Positions 34,577-42,603 of a stretch of DNA of 59,328 nt are shown one piece after another. The stretch covers positions 1 to 59,328 of the forward strand of contig JAFMAU010000010.1 in assembly GCA_029784825.1 (NCBI GenBank), in the 5' to 3' direction. Every line of letters starts with the position of its first letter. Position 1 is the first letter of the stretch. This DNA is from Nitrososphaerota archaeon. GTDB taxonomy: Archaea > Thermoproteota > Nitrososphaeria > Nitrososphaerales > UBA183. Below the pieces are notes generated by a model. It ran no database searches. It was not told where the DNA came from and saw only the letters and a list, made by a program, of their open reading frames with translations. The position numbers were made by a program, and so were the translations under genes.

Positions 34577-35024
34577 GCCCCATCATCTTCCTGATCTTCT
34601 CCGGGTCGGCTTCCTTCGTAAGCGGCGGCGGCGCGTCTTTCGGATAGGTGTCAGGAAGCAGCAGCCTCCGGCCAGTCATCGGGTTGCCCTCGAACGTGAC
34701 GCCGAAGAGGTCGGCCACCTCCGATTCGTAGAGCGTCGCTGCGGGAAGGTCGCCGGTCACTGAAGGGAGGACAGGTTTACTCTTGGAAACGCTGGTCCTG
34801 ACGACAAGGAACCTCTTCCCTGCCCAGAAGTGGTAGTAGATGGAGATCTCCTTGCCGAGGTCGAGGGCGGTTATGGTGCTGAGGTGGTTGAAGCCCGGAA
34901 GGGACGAGACGGCCTTGCAAGCTTCCCCGATCCTCTCCGGCTTCACCGCGACCAGCTGATACTTCTTGCCCTTCGTCACCTGGCCTTCGAGCGCCTTTGC
35001 CAGCGGTTCGAGTTCGTCCGTCAT
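34569..35024 (-). CDS. Hydrogenase subunit, NuoC-like
   Basis: A 151-residue protein with the NuoC/30-kDa signature AATLYESEVADLFGVTFEGNP and RRLLLPDTYP. In Hyc/Hyf-type enzymes this domain is fused to the large subunit; here it is separate, as in archaeal Fpo and complex I. It packs against the large subunit near the active site. Confidence 0.93.
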   Translation of the reverse strand: MTDELEPLAKALEGQVTKGKKYQLVAVKPERIGEACKAVSSLPGFNHLSTITALDLGKEISIYYHFWAGKRFLVVRTSVSKSKPVLPSVTGDLPAATLYESEVADLFGVTFEGNPMTGRRLLLPDTYPKDAPPPLTKEADPEKIRKMMGLE

Positions 35025-35025
35025 C

Positions 35026-35475
35026 TCACTCCACCTGCCTGTCGGGAGGGCTCCCGGTGACCAGCTTGACGATGCCGTAGATCACTGCCTCCGGCCTCGG
35101 CGGACACCCGGGGATGTAGAGGTCGACGGGCACCACCTTGTCGATGCCATGTCCCACGTTGTAGCATCCCTTCATCACTCCCCCGCCCAGGGCGCACGCT
35201 CCGACCGCAACCACCCGTTTCGGCTCGGGCGCCTGCTCGTAGACGGTCTTGAGCCTGTCCCTCATCAGCGGGTTGACGGTTCCGGTCACCAGCAGGACGT
35301 CAGCGTGGCGCGGGCTTCCGACCAGCTCGACCCCGAGCCTTTCCGCGTCGTAGCGCGGGGTGAGGGACGCAAGGATTTCGATGTCGCAGCCGTTGCACGA
35401 GGCGACGTTCACGTGGAAGACCCAGATTGACCGCTTCCTCGCCCAGCGCTTCAGCGCAGTGCTAAAACTCGCCAC
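35026..35475 (-). CDS. Hydrogenase small subunit, NuoB-like
   Basis: A 149-residue subunit with the proximal [4Fe-4S] ligands in ASCNGCDIEI, VGACALGGGV and PGCPPRPEAVI. It carries electrons to the nickel site. GTG 35475 is inside the end of the NuoA-like gene and gives the normal start; a longer frame upstream is not needed. Confidence 0.94.
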   Translation of the reverse strand: MASFSTALKRWARKRSIWVFHVNVASCNGCDIEILASLTPRYDAERLGVELVGSPRHADVLLVTGTVNPLMRDRLKTVYEQAPEPKRVVAVGACALGGGVMKGCYNVGHGIDKVVPVDLYIPGCPPRPEAVIYGIVKLVTGSPPDRQVE

Positions 35476-35812
35476 CCCCCTGCAACATGAACCACCAGAC
35501 CGCGAGAGTGACGACGCCGCCACCGCCAGCCAGGAAGAGGATTGGATAGTAGCCGGACGGGGCGAGGAACGAGCCGGCGACGAGGAGAGCGAACGCTTCC
35601 ACCACCATGAACAGCGAAGCGAAGACGAACAGGTCCGACTGGTACAGCCCCCTGGTGGGGATCGATTCCTCCCCGCCTGAGAAGGGCTGGTACTTCACGC
35701 CCGTGCCAGACGTGGTCCCGCCGAGTCTGCTGAAGAGGTAGTAGGCAACCATGTCTGCGACGATTATTATGACCGGGCCCAGGAGCGCGTCAAGGGCATC
35801 CACCGGACTCAC
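35462..35812 (-). CDS. Hydrogenase membrane subunit, NuoA-like
   Basis: A 116-residue, three-TM protein. KYQPFSGGEESIP followed by YQSDLFVFASLFMVVEAFAL matches the NuoA layout: loop after TM1, then TM2 with a conserved acidic residue. Similarity is weaker than for the other subunits. Its place before NuoB, C, D, H, I, J, K, L, N gives the full complex I gene order. GTG 35812 overlaps the protease gene. Confidence 0.8.
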   Translation of the reverse strand: MSPVDALDALLGPVIIIVADMVAYYLFSRLGGTTSGTGVKYQPFSGGEESIPTRGLYQSDLFVFASLFMVVEAFALLVAGSFLAPSGYYPILFLAGGGGVVTLAVWWFMLQGGGEF

Positions 35813-36410
35813 CTCCGAGCGCCGATTCCACGACTGCGGCGACGCTGCGCGCGGACGCGCGCACGGCTCCGCTCAGCTCTTCGCCGACGTCGAGCCTCTT
35901 TGGCTCTATCCCGACCACGTAGACGTTCGAGAGATTGGCAGCCAAAGCCGGGATGACCCTGACGGGCACGTTGTGGGTCGCGAAATACCCAAACTTGGAG
36001 TCGCCAAGGTTGGCGAGCGTCACCGAACCCGGCCTTCCGCCGGCTTCCACTGAATCGAAGATCAGCACCCTTTCTTTGCCGCAGTCCACCCGTGAGAGCT
36101 CGCGTTCCGGCGTCGTTGCGGGGGGATGGATGGAGACGTTTCTCCGCGGGTTCTCTCCTATCGTCCTCACAAGCCTTGATACTATCTGGACTCCGACCGA
36201 GTCGTCGCTTCTCAGCGTGTTGCCGATGCCCACGACATGCAGCCGCGTCCGCTCGTCTCCCAGTATCTGCCTGAGTTCTCCCTCCCATCGGCTTCTCGAT
36301 CCAGCCGTCGACCCCGGTTCCTTGATCGTTGCACTCCCTGAGCGCCTCTCTCTTGTCTCAAGGCTTGGCGCGGTCGCCAGCATGCGGTCTGGGTGAACGG
36401 GCTCGCGCAT
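35790..36410 (-). CDS. Hydrogenase maturation endopeptidase (HycI/HyaD family)
   Basis: A 206-residue protein with VVGIGNTLRSDDSVGVQIVS, the nickel-sensing Asp region of hydrogenase proteases, then LIFDSVEAGGRPG and GIEPKRLDVGEELSG. It would cut the C-terminal propeptide of the large subunit once nickel is in place. The first 55 residues are an extra charged extension; ATG 36410 is kept because a TGTAAATAT box lies about 30 bases upstream, making a leaderless start likely. It is the first gene of the hydrogenase operon. No hyp genes are in the window. Confidence 0.9.
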   Translation of the reverse strand: MREPVHPDRMLATAPSLETRERRSGSATIKEPGSTAGSRSRWEGELRQILGDERTRLHVVGIGNTLRSDDSVGVQIVSRLVRTIGENPRRNVSIHPPATTPERELSRVDCGKERVLIFDSVEAGGRPGSVTLANLGDSKFGYFATHNVPVRVIPALAANLSNVYVVGIEPKRLDVGEELSGAVRASARSVAAVVESALGGESGGCP

Positions 36411-36451
36411 GGCGAGCCGCCGCCGAGAGTGTCATATTTACACTTGGGCTG

Positions 36452-36467
36452 TTCTCATCGATGAGAA
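36452..36467. promoter_or_regulatory. 16-bp perfect palindrome between hydrogenase and oxidoreductase operons
   Basis: TTCTCATCGATGAGAA is a perfect palindrome with no spacer. It lies just upstream of the hydrogenase TATA-like box (TGTAAATAT, minus strand) and about 12 bases before the TTTTAATT box (near 36479) of the divergent oxidoreductase operon. One regulator dimer here could control both operons. The regulator is unknown. Confidence 0.6.
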
Positions 36468-36521
36468 ATGAGCGTCTGTTTTAATTGAGGTCCAGCCCAC
36501 GCAAGAATCGGAATAGCATTG

Positions 36522-37409
36522 ATGGTGAGAACGAGGTTTCACGGCCGCGGAGGCCAGGGCGCGAAGACAGCCAGCAGGATACTCGGCACAGCCGCATTCA
36601 ACGACGGGTTCAGCGTCCAGGACTTCCCCCTCTATGGAGCAGAACGGCGCGGCGCCCCCGTGGCGGCGTTCACGCGGTTCTCGGACCAGGAGATCACAGA
36701 AAGGGGATTCATCTTCGCCCCGGATGTAATCGGGTTAATGGACGAGTCGCTGCTGGATGACTCCCTCGCCAGTCCCCTTGCAGGATTGAGGAAGGGAGGA
36801 GTCGCCATAGTCAACACCACCAGGGAGACGGGAGAACTCGGACTCGAGAGGAGCGACATCTCGGCCCTCACACTGGACCTTACGGGGATGGCTCTGAAGG
36901 CGCTCGGGAAACCAATCCTGAGCGCAGCAACGGCCGCCGCCGTGGCCCGGGTTGTCGGCATCACCGAAGAGTCGCTGCTCGGCGCCGCGACCAAGGAACT
37001 GAGAGAAATCGGTCTCGCTGAGGAGATGACCGCGAAGAACGTCGAACTGGCTAGGAACGTCTATTCGAGCCTCGAACCTCTGGAACTCAGGACCGAGGAG
37101 CTGGCCTCACCGGGGAAGTTTGTTCCGCTTGCCTTCGTGGTCGAAGGAAGCGGCAGTGAGGACATCCTGGCTGCGGGGAACTCTGCGCTCAGGCGGACGG
37201 GTGACTGGAGGACCTTCAGGCCGGTCATAGACTATGCCAAATGCACCGACTGCATGATCTGCTACGCGTACTGCCCAGAGTCAGCGCTCTCTCTGGGCGC
37301 AGACGGCCGGCTCCACATCGATTATGATAACTGCAAGGGATGTATGATCTGCATGATAGAGTGTCCGCTAAGGGCCGTCACCCAGCAGATGGAGGTGTCG
37401 ACTGCTTGA
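36522..37409 (+). CDS. 2-oxoacid:ferredoxin oxidoreductase, fused gamma-delta subunit
   Basis: A 295-residue fusion. Residues 1-190 are the gamma domain (RTRFHGRGGQGAKTASRILG, YGAERRGAPVAAFTRFSD). The C-terminal 80 residues are the delta ferredoxin domain with CTDCMICYAYCP and CKGCMICMIECP. It binds CoA and moves electrons to ferredoxin. The layout is that of archaeal pyruvate or branched-chain 2-oxoacid oxidoreductases. ATG 36522 is used; TTG 36519 would add one residue. Confidence 0.95.
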   Translation: MVRTRFHGRGGQGAKTASRILGTAAFNDGFSVQDFPLYGAERRGAPVAAFTRFSDQEITERGFIFAPDVIGLMDESLLDDSLASPLAGLRKGGVAIVNTTRETGELGLERSDISALTLDLTGMALKALGKPILSAATAAAVARVVGITEESLLGAATKELREIGLAEEMTAKNVELARNVYSSLEPLELRTEELASPGKFVPLAFVVEGSGSEDILAAGNSALRRTGDWRTFRPVIDYAKCTDCMICYAYCPESALSLGADGRLHIDYDNCKGCMICMIECPLRAVTQQMEVSTA

Positions 37410-38635
37410 AGGGCCAGCTCATCACCGGAAACCGGGCCGCCGCCTGGGCGGCGAGGCTGGCGAGGGTAGACTACGTTCCAGCCTACCCGATCACTCCCCA
37501 GACCGAAATCATAGAGACAATCGCAGAGTGGGCGAGAGATGGTTCGATGAACGCCAGGCTCGTCCAGCTGGAGTCAGAGCATTCGATGATGACTGCGGCC
37601 GGTTCAGCCTCGCTGGCGGGCGCCCGCGTCTTCACGGCTACGTCGAGCCAGGGTCTCCTCTACGCCATGGAGATGCTCTACAACGTCTCTGGCTGGAGGG
37701 CCCCGCTCGTGCTCGTGAACGTGTCCAGGGGACTCTCTGCACCCATCACCCTGGAGCCGGACCACAACGACGTCCTCGCCGCGAGAGACAGCGGTTTCCT
37801 CCAGTTGCATGCGGAGAACTGCCAGGAGGTGGCCGACCTGATCCTGCTCGCGTACAGGGTGGCCGAAGACAGACGCGTGCTGCTCCCGGCCCTGGTCAAC
37901 ATGGACGGGTTCGACCTCTCGTTCACCAGAGAGAAGGTCGTCCTCCCGGACCAGGCCAAGGTCGACCAGTTCCTGCCGGAGTACGTGCCGACGCATCCTT
38001 TCCGGGCCAGCGCGCCCGTGGCAAAGGCGGCGGCAGTCATGGAGGGATTCACATACACATACTTCAGATATCACGTCCACGCCGCCTCCCTTGCCGCAGA
38101 GCAAGTCTTCCGGGAGGCAGCCACCGAGTACCAGAACCTCCTGGGCAGAAGCTACGGCCCGGTCGAAGGATACATGCTGGACGACGCGGAATACGTTCTC
38201 GTGATGACCAACTCGTTCACTGCGCTCGGCAAACAGGCCGTCAGGAGCATGCGCCAGAGGGGCGTGTCCGCGGGCCTTCTCAAGCTCCGGATGCTCAGGC
38301 CGTTCCCAGTCGACGAGGTTGTCGCCCATCTGCGCGGACGAGAAGCGGTTGCGGTCTTTGACCAGAACCTTGCTCCCGGCTCCGGCGGGATTCTGTATCC
38401 CGAGGTCGCGTCTGCGCTCTATCATGAGCGGAGACGGCCCGGAGCAATCCTTCCAGTGATAGGGGGCCTGGGCGGCAAGCAGATGACAGGGAAGGAGATG
38501 GAGTCAATCTTTGAGGAGTTGCGGGCAGCCAAGGACGTCGGCGCCAGGCCTAGGGCAATTCACATGTTCAGGGAGGACGAGCTCGAGAAGGTGAACAGGG
38601 CGCTGGCCACCGCAAAGGGAGAATCTCAACAATGA
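37406..38635 (+). CDS. 2-oxoacid:ferredoxin oxidoreductase alpha subunit
   Basis: A 409-residue alpha subunit: GQLITGNRAAAWAARLARVD, AYPITPQTEI, LESEHSMMTAAGSASLAGAR and the C-terminal VFDQNLAPGSGGILYPEV are PorA/VorA hallmarks. TTG 37406 overlaps the stop of gamma-delta (TTGA). Whether pyruvate or 2-oxoisovalerate is preferred cannot be decided by reading. Confidence 0.95.
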   Translation: MKGQLITGNRAAAWAARLARVDYVPAYPITPQTEIIETIAEWARDGSMNARLVQLESEHSMMTAAGSASLAGARVFTATSSQGLLYAMEMLYNVSGWRAPLVLVNVSRGLSAPITLEPDHNDVLAARDSGFLQLHAENCQEVADLILLAYRVAEDRRVLLPALVNMDGFDLSFTREKVVLPDQAKVDQFLPEYVPTHPFRASAPVAKAAAVMEGFTYTYFRYHVHAASLAAEQVFREAATEYQNLLGRSYGPVEGYMLDDAEYVLVMTNSFTALGKQAVRSMRQRGVSAGLLKLRMLRPFPVDEVVAHLRGREAVAVFDQNLAPGSGGILYPEVASALYHERRRPGAILPVIGGLGGKQMTGKEMESIFEELRAAKDVGARPRAIHMFREDELEKVNRALATAKGESQQ

Positions 38636-39594
38636 CCAGCGAGTCCAGGTTCAAGACCCTCAAGGACATGCCCCGCGAGGACTACCTCACCCCGGGGAAC
38701 ACGCTCTGCGCCGGCTGCGGAGGAATGCTCGCAGTCAGACTCTTCCACAAGGCCCTAGGAAGCAATGTAGTCTGGGTCAACGCAGCCGGCTGCATGACGC
38801 TCTTGCTGGCGTACCCCTACAGTCCCCTAAAGTCGAACTGGCTCTACACCGCGTTCGCGAGCGCCCCCGCGGGCGCACAGGGGGTCAGGGATGCGCTGGA
38901 CCTGCTCATCGCCAAGGGAAAGGTGCCGCAGTCAGAGGACATGAAGGTGGTCGTGGTGACTGGAGACGGAGCCGCCTACGACATCGGCTTGCAGTCCACC
39001 TCGGGCGCGATTCAACGCGGTCTCGACTTCTACTACCTCTGCTACGATAACGAGTCCTACGGGAACACGGGATTCCAGATGTCTTCTTCGACTCCCTTCG
39101 GCTCCGCCTCGAAGACGACACCCCCCTCCGCCGAGGCGCCCGTCGGAAACACGGCGACGAAGAAGGACCTGTTCGAGATCTGGCGGGCGCACAAGCCTCC
39201 TTACGTCGCCACGTTGTCTTCCTCCCACGGTGTCGACTTCCTGAGGAAGGTGGAGGCGGGCTCGACCAGGAAGGGGCCGAAGCTCTTCCTTTCCATGGCC
39301 GCCTGTCCAACGGGTTGGGGATACGACCCGTCCAGGTCGGTCGAGGTCGAGAAGCTCGCCGTGGCGACGGGCGTTTGGCCCCTCAAGGAAGCGGTCGACG
39401 GAGTGGTCAGGCATACCTTCCTGCCGAGGGGACTGACCCCAGTGAAGGAGTATCTGAAGACGCAGGACAGATACTCGCACCTCTTCCACCCGACCGAAAA
39501 CTCGGCCGCGGTCGGCCAAATCCAGGCCTCGGTCAACAAATACTGGATGACCGCGGCGAAATCCGAAGGGTTCGAAATCAGGCTCCCCGACTAG
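38632..39594 (+). CDS. 2-oxoacid:ferredoxin oxidoreductase beta subunit
   Basis: A 320-residue thiamine-diphosphate-binding subunit. LCAGCGGMLAVRLFHKALG holds two of the [4Fe-4S] cysteines; GDGAAYDIGLQS and DNESYGNTG form the ThDP and metal site; a further cysteine lies in MAACPTGWGYDP. It overlaps alpha by four bases. With gamma-delta and alpha it makes a complete enzyme: 2-oxoacid + CoA + ferredoxin to acyl-CoA + CO2 + reduced ferredoxin, matching the needs of the divergent hydrogenase. Confidence 0.95.
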   Translation: MTSESRFKTLKDMPREDYLTPGNTLCAGCGGMLAVRLFHKALGSNVVWVNAAGCMTLLLAYPYSPLKSNWLYTAFASAPAGAQGVRDALDLLIAKGKVPQSEDMKVVVVTGDGAAYDIGLQSTSGAIQRGLDFYYLCYDNESYGNTGFQMSSSTPFGSASKTTPPSAEAPVGNTATKKDLFEIWRAHKPPYVATLSSSHGVDFLRKVEAGSTRKGPKLFLSMAACPTGWGYDPSRSVEVEKLAVATGVWPLKEAVDGVVRHTFLPRGLTPVKEYLKTQDRYSHLFHPTENSAAVGQIQASVNKYWMTAAKSEGFEIRLPD

Positions 39595-39728
39595 GCGCGT
39601 TCCCGGTCGATGGGGCCGAGTCGGTTGCCTTGGTTACGGGTATCAACCGTCGGGGTATGAGCCGGCCTGGGGCGTGCCCGCGGAACGTCAATAATATCGC
39701 CCAGAATCACTCAGAGAACGCAATAACA

Positions 39729-39745
39729 AATAAGAATTACTTATT
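39729..39745. promoter_or_regulatory. AT-rich inverted repeat/promoter before ABC-3 transporter genes
   Basis: AATAAG and CTTATT flank a five-base AATTA spacer in an otherwise GC-rich region, overlapping a TATA-like TTATTAA (39741-39747). About 26 bases on is GTG 39771, which opens a 27-residue cysteine-containing frame (MQAFLPPCGRSLVC to DC, 39771-39854). This looks like a leaderless promoter with an overlapping operator and a possible leader peptide. The rest of 39595-39866 holds no other gene. Confidence 0.45.
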
Positions 39746-39919
39746 AACGTCCCACGGCCCGGTAGCCAGAGTGCAAGCCTTCTTGCCACCCTGCGGCCGC
39801 TCCCTCGTCTGTCCGTTGATCCTTGCCGACTCCGGGGGAAGAAAGGACTGCTAGGCGGAGAGGATCATGCGAGTGCTCGGTCCGACGACGCCCTCGTTGT
39901 CGAGAACCTCAGCGTCAGG

Positions 39920-40564
39920 TTGCAGAGCAGGACGATACTCCAGGACGTGAGCTTCAGGCTGAAGCGGGGCACCACGCTGGCGATTGTGGGCCCCAATGGT
40001 GGCGGCAAGACGACAATATTCAAGGTCCTTCTGAATCTCGTGCCTCACGCGGGAACGGTGAGCTGGAACGGTAACGTGAGGATGGGTTATGTCCCGCAGG
40101 GCCTGGTCGCCACCGACCTCCCGATATCGGTCGAGGAGTTCTTGAGGTTCAAGTGCAAGACCGACTTCGAGGCTTGCGTCAGCGCTGTAGGACTCAGGAG
40201 GGGGATTCTTCCGCAGACGCTCGGGTCTCTGTCCGGAGGAGAGCTTCAGCGCGTGCTCATCGCGTGGGCCATAGTCGACAGACCGAACGTGCTTCTCCTT
40301 GATGAGCCAACCTCCGGCGTGGACATCGGCGCAGAGGAGCCAATCTATCAGAACGTGAGGGCGCTTAAAGCGAGCCTGGGAATGACGACGCTCTTGATTT
40401 CGCACAACATGCACGTTGTGATGCACTATTCAGACCAGGTGTTGGCCCTCAACAAGCGCGTCCTGTTCTTTGGCGACGTCGGAACTGTCTCCCACTCGAA
40501 ACTGCTCGAGATCATCTACGGAAGCGCGCCGCCGCTCGACGAGGTCGAGCACCTGAAGGAGTAG
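39920..40564 (+). CDS. ABC-3 family metal transporter, ATP-binding protein (ZnuC/MntA type)
   Basis: An ATPase with Walker A GPNGGGKTT, signature LSGGELQRVLIAWA, Walker B LLLDEPTSGVD and switch His in LISHNMH, typical of zinc, manganese, iron or nickel importers. From TTG 39920 it is 214 residues, but conserved N-terminal residues (ALVVENLSV) lie just upstream in frame with no ATG, GTG, TTG, CTG or ACG near them. An ATG at 39867, after GGAGAGG, lies in another frame that would join with a single -1 shift. So the true start needs a frameshift, a sequence error, or the shorter protein. Confidence 0.9.
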   Translation: MQSRTILQDVSFRLKRGTTLAIVGPNGGGKTTIFKVLLNLVPHAGTVSWNGNVRMGYVPQGLVATDLPISVEEFLRFKCKTDFEACVSAVGLRRGILPQTLGSLSGGELQRVLIAWAIVDRPNVLLLDEPTSGVDIGAEEPIYQNVRALKASLGMTTLLISHNMHVVMHYSDQVLALNKRVLFFGDVGTVSHSKLLEIIYGSAPPLDEVEHLKE

Positions 40565-40565
40565 C

Positions 40566-41381
40566 GTGGGTCGGTTGCAGGCGACGATACTCATGAGTCT
40601 CGCGGTTGGGACGTTTGTGGGCTCCGCGGCAGGCTACGTCGGGTCGATAATGGTCTCGAAGCGCATGGCGCTGGTCGGCGACGCCCTCTCCCACGTCGCG
40701 CTCCCTGGCCTCGCGCTGGGCCTGCTGCTCAACTTCAACCCCTTCCTGGGGGCTTTCGCGTTCTTGGCGACAACCGCTGTAATCACTTGGTACGTGGAGA
40801 AGTCTACTGCGCTGTCGGCTGAAGCGATCATAGGCGTCCTGTTCGTTCTGGCGTTGGCGATAGGCATCCTCATCACTCCGCAGGTGGACCTGCTGGATGC
40901 ACTCTTCGGCAACATCTCATCGGTCACCATTGTCGACGTGATCGTGACGGCGGTGATTTCGGTTTCGGTAGTTCTCGCTGTGCGGGCGGTGTACCCCAAG
41001 ATCGCCTTGAGCATGGTTTCCAAGGAGCTGGCCGTCTCCAGCGGGATCAAGGTCGAGCGGATCAACCTGATCTACCTGCTCCTCGTCGTCACCGTGGTTG
41101 CAGTGGGAATCAAGGAAGTGGGGACGCTGTTGGTGGGTGCGGTCGTGATAGTCCCGGCTGCAGCCGCAAGAAACATCAGCTCGACACTCTCGCGCTATTC
41201 CATGACCAGTGCTCTCTTCGGACTCGTGAGCGCGATAGCGGGGGTCGTGCTGTCAGGATTTGTGGCAGTCCCCGCCGGCCCACTCGTGGTTATCACAGGC
41301 GCTGCCCTATTCGCGGTGACCTTCGTCGCCAGAAGGGCATCATACTCACGCCAGACCGCAACGAGCGGCGAAGAACGGTGA
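40566..41381 (+). CDS. ABC-3 family metal transporter permease
   Basis: A 271-residue ABC-3 permease with about eight TM helices; SKRMALVGDALSHVALPGLA is the conserved first coupling region and VKEVGTLLVGAVVIVPAAAA-like residues (IKEVGTLLVGAVVIVPAA) the second. GTG 40566 is two bases after the ATPase stop. A substrate-binding protein gene is not adjacent. The nearby NikR-like regulator suggests nickel, though zinc or manganese would be the family default. Confidence 0.93.
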   Translation: MGRLQATILMSLAVGTFVGSAAGYVGSIMVSKRMALVGDALSHVALPGLALGLLLNFNPFLGAFAFLATTAVITWYVEKSTALSAEAIIGVLFVLALAIGILITPQVDLLDALFGNISSVTIVDVIVTAVISVSVVLAVRAVYPKIALSMVSKELAVSSGIKVERINLIYLLLVVTVVAVGIKEVGTLLVGAVVIVPAAAARNISSTLSRYSMTSALFGLVSAIAGVVLSGFVAVPAGPLVVITGAALFAVTFVARRASYSRQTATSGEER

Positions 41382-41438
41382 AGCCTCTCACCGAGCGTAT
41401 CGTGACGAAGGGACGGCCCTTAACAACTCGTCCGCCGG

Positions 41439-41822
41439 TCAGAGCTTGACCAGCCTTACCGTCCGAATCTTGTCTTCCTTCTGAAAGGCTTCCGTCATCG
41501 ACGCAATCTCTCGGGCCTGCCCTTCCAGCAGGAATATCTCCACGCAGTTCTTCCTCTCGATCTTGTTGTGGATGTGAGTCCTGATTATGCCGTCAAACCT
41601 GTGTTTGATTTCTGTGACCGGGTCTTCGTTCTCTTCCGTGTGGGTGACCACGACAACGGCACTCCCTGTGCCAAACATCGTCCTCTTCTCCTTGTGATCC
41701 TGAAGAAGCAACCGAACGCTCGCCCGCACGAGTTCTGACCTCCCGGAGAACTCGAGCGTCTCCTCCAACTCGTCCATTTCCTTCAGCATCTTCTCGGGAA
41801 AGGAGAGACTGACTATTGGCAC
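41439..41822 (-). CDS. NikR-like nickel-responsive RHH regulator
   Basis: A 127-residue regulator: N-terminal ribbon-helix-helix (PIVSLSFPEKMLKEMDELEE, SGRSELVRASVRLLLQD) and a C-terminal ACT-like metal domain. THIHNKIERKNCVEIFLLEG contains the two His and one Cys that bind nickel in NikR, and another His lies in EIKHRFD. The loop between the second His and the Cys is two residues longer than in classical NikR, so metal preference may differ. GTG 41822 gives the family start; ATATTAAG about 30 bases upstream suggests a leaderless mRNA. Confidence 0.85.
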   Translation of the reverse strand: MPIVSLSFPEKMLKEMDELEETLEFSGRSELVRASVRLLLQDHKEKRTMFGTGSAVVVVTHTEENEDPVTEIKHRFDGIIRTHIHNKIERKNCVEIFLLEGQAREIASMTEAFQKEDKIRTVRLVKL

Positions 41823-41949
41823 AGGGTTCAGTTGATAATCTCGGCTTAATATCTTGCGCTGTTTCCAATAATAACTCTCCCGGGGGAAAGACGACCGGTT
41901 CCCTCTCGACCGAAAGAATCTAATTGGAGAGATTCCGACAAGAAGCATC

Positions 41950-42174
41950 ATGCGAAGGATAGCCCTGGCACTCCTGGTCGTGGGCGTGGTTGTGGCCCTG
42001 GCTGGCCTCACCTTCACGCTGCAGGGGCTGGGTTATGTCGGCCCCGTCGGGGGGCTGATGTACAACAACCCGGTCTGGGTCGCGCAGGGCGAGCTCACCT
42101 TCGTCATCGGCGCGATTCTCGTGGTTGCTGCCTTCGCGCTCAACAGGCAGCCTTCAGCGCCAGCGAAGGTCTAG
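41950..42174 (+). CDS. Small two-TM membrane protein
   Basis: A 74-residue protein with hydrophobic segments at 4-27 and 47-66 and a connecting loop GLGYVGPVGGLMYNNP. Similar small membrane proteins are common in bacteria and archaea with no known role. It is divergent from the NikR-like gene and overlaps the convergent channel-like gene by four bases. Confidence 0.75.
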   Translation: MRRIALALLVVGVVVALAGLTFTLQGLGYVGPVGGLMYNNPVWVAQGELTFVIGAILVVAAFALNRQPSAPAKV

Positions 42175-42536
42175 TCGCGACTCTCGATCTTCTCTTTTTC
42201 CTTCTCGGCTTCCTTCTCTAGTTTCTCCAGCCCCGTCCTGAACACCGCTCCGAAGAACGGACCAAACAGGAAGAGCAACGAGGTGATGGCGGCGCCCACG
42301 GAGACGAAGGACATCAGGCCGGCGAAGAGTTTGCCGGCCACGGTGACTGGAGTGAGTGTGGGGCCCTCGCCCGTGGCGAGCATCGCCATGAAATAGAACG
42401 AGTCGACGTAGGACAACCCTTCCAGTTCGTTCATGCCGATCATCCCCACGACCATTATCAACGCGATGAGCGCGAGCGCGTATGCTGCCCTGACGTAGAA
42501 CGAGCGGGGAATCCTCCGGGTCCTTCTGGCCGACAC
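42171..42536 (-). CDS. Two-TM ion-channel-like protein with altered filter
   Basis: A 121-residue protein with TM1 (15-36), a pore-helix-like segment YVDSFYFMAMLATGEGPTLT and TM2 (66-92), then a strongly charged helical tail rich in Lys and Glu. The layout is that of two-TM potassium channels (Ion_trans_2), but where the filter TVGYGD is expected this reads ATGEGP. It may be a non-selective or differently selective channel, or a structural relative. The promoter region is shared with the flavin reductase gene. Confidence 0.7.
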   Translation of the reverse strand: MSARRTRRIPRSFYVRAAYALALIALIMVVGMIGMNELEGLSYVDSFYFMAMLATGEGPTLTPVTVAGKLFAGLMSFVSVGAAITSLLFLFGPFFGAVFRTGLEKLEKEAEKEKEKIESRD

Positions 42537-42603
42537 GGCAGGTTCTTGGCTCGATTCGGAAGGCGCATTTAAGAATGCCCCGGTAGTCGGAATTTCTCAG
42601 CCG

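Noticed and set aside
28002..36410. Annotation as respiratory NADH dehydrogenase (complex I)
   Set aside because: NuoE, F and G are absent and the large subunit has all four nickel-binding cysteines plus a C-terminal propeptide and a maturation protease gene.
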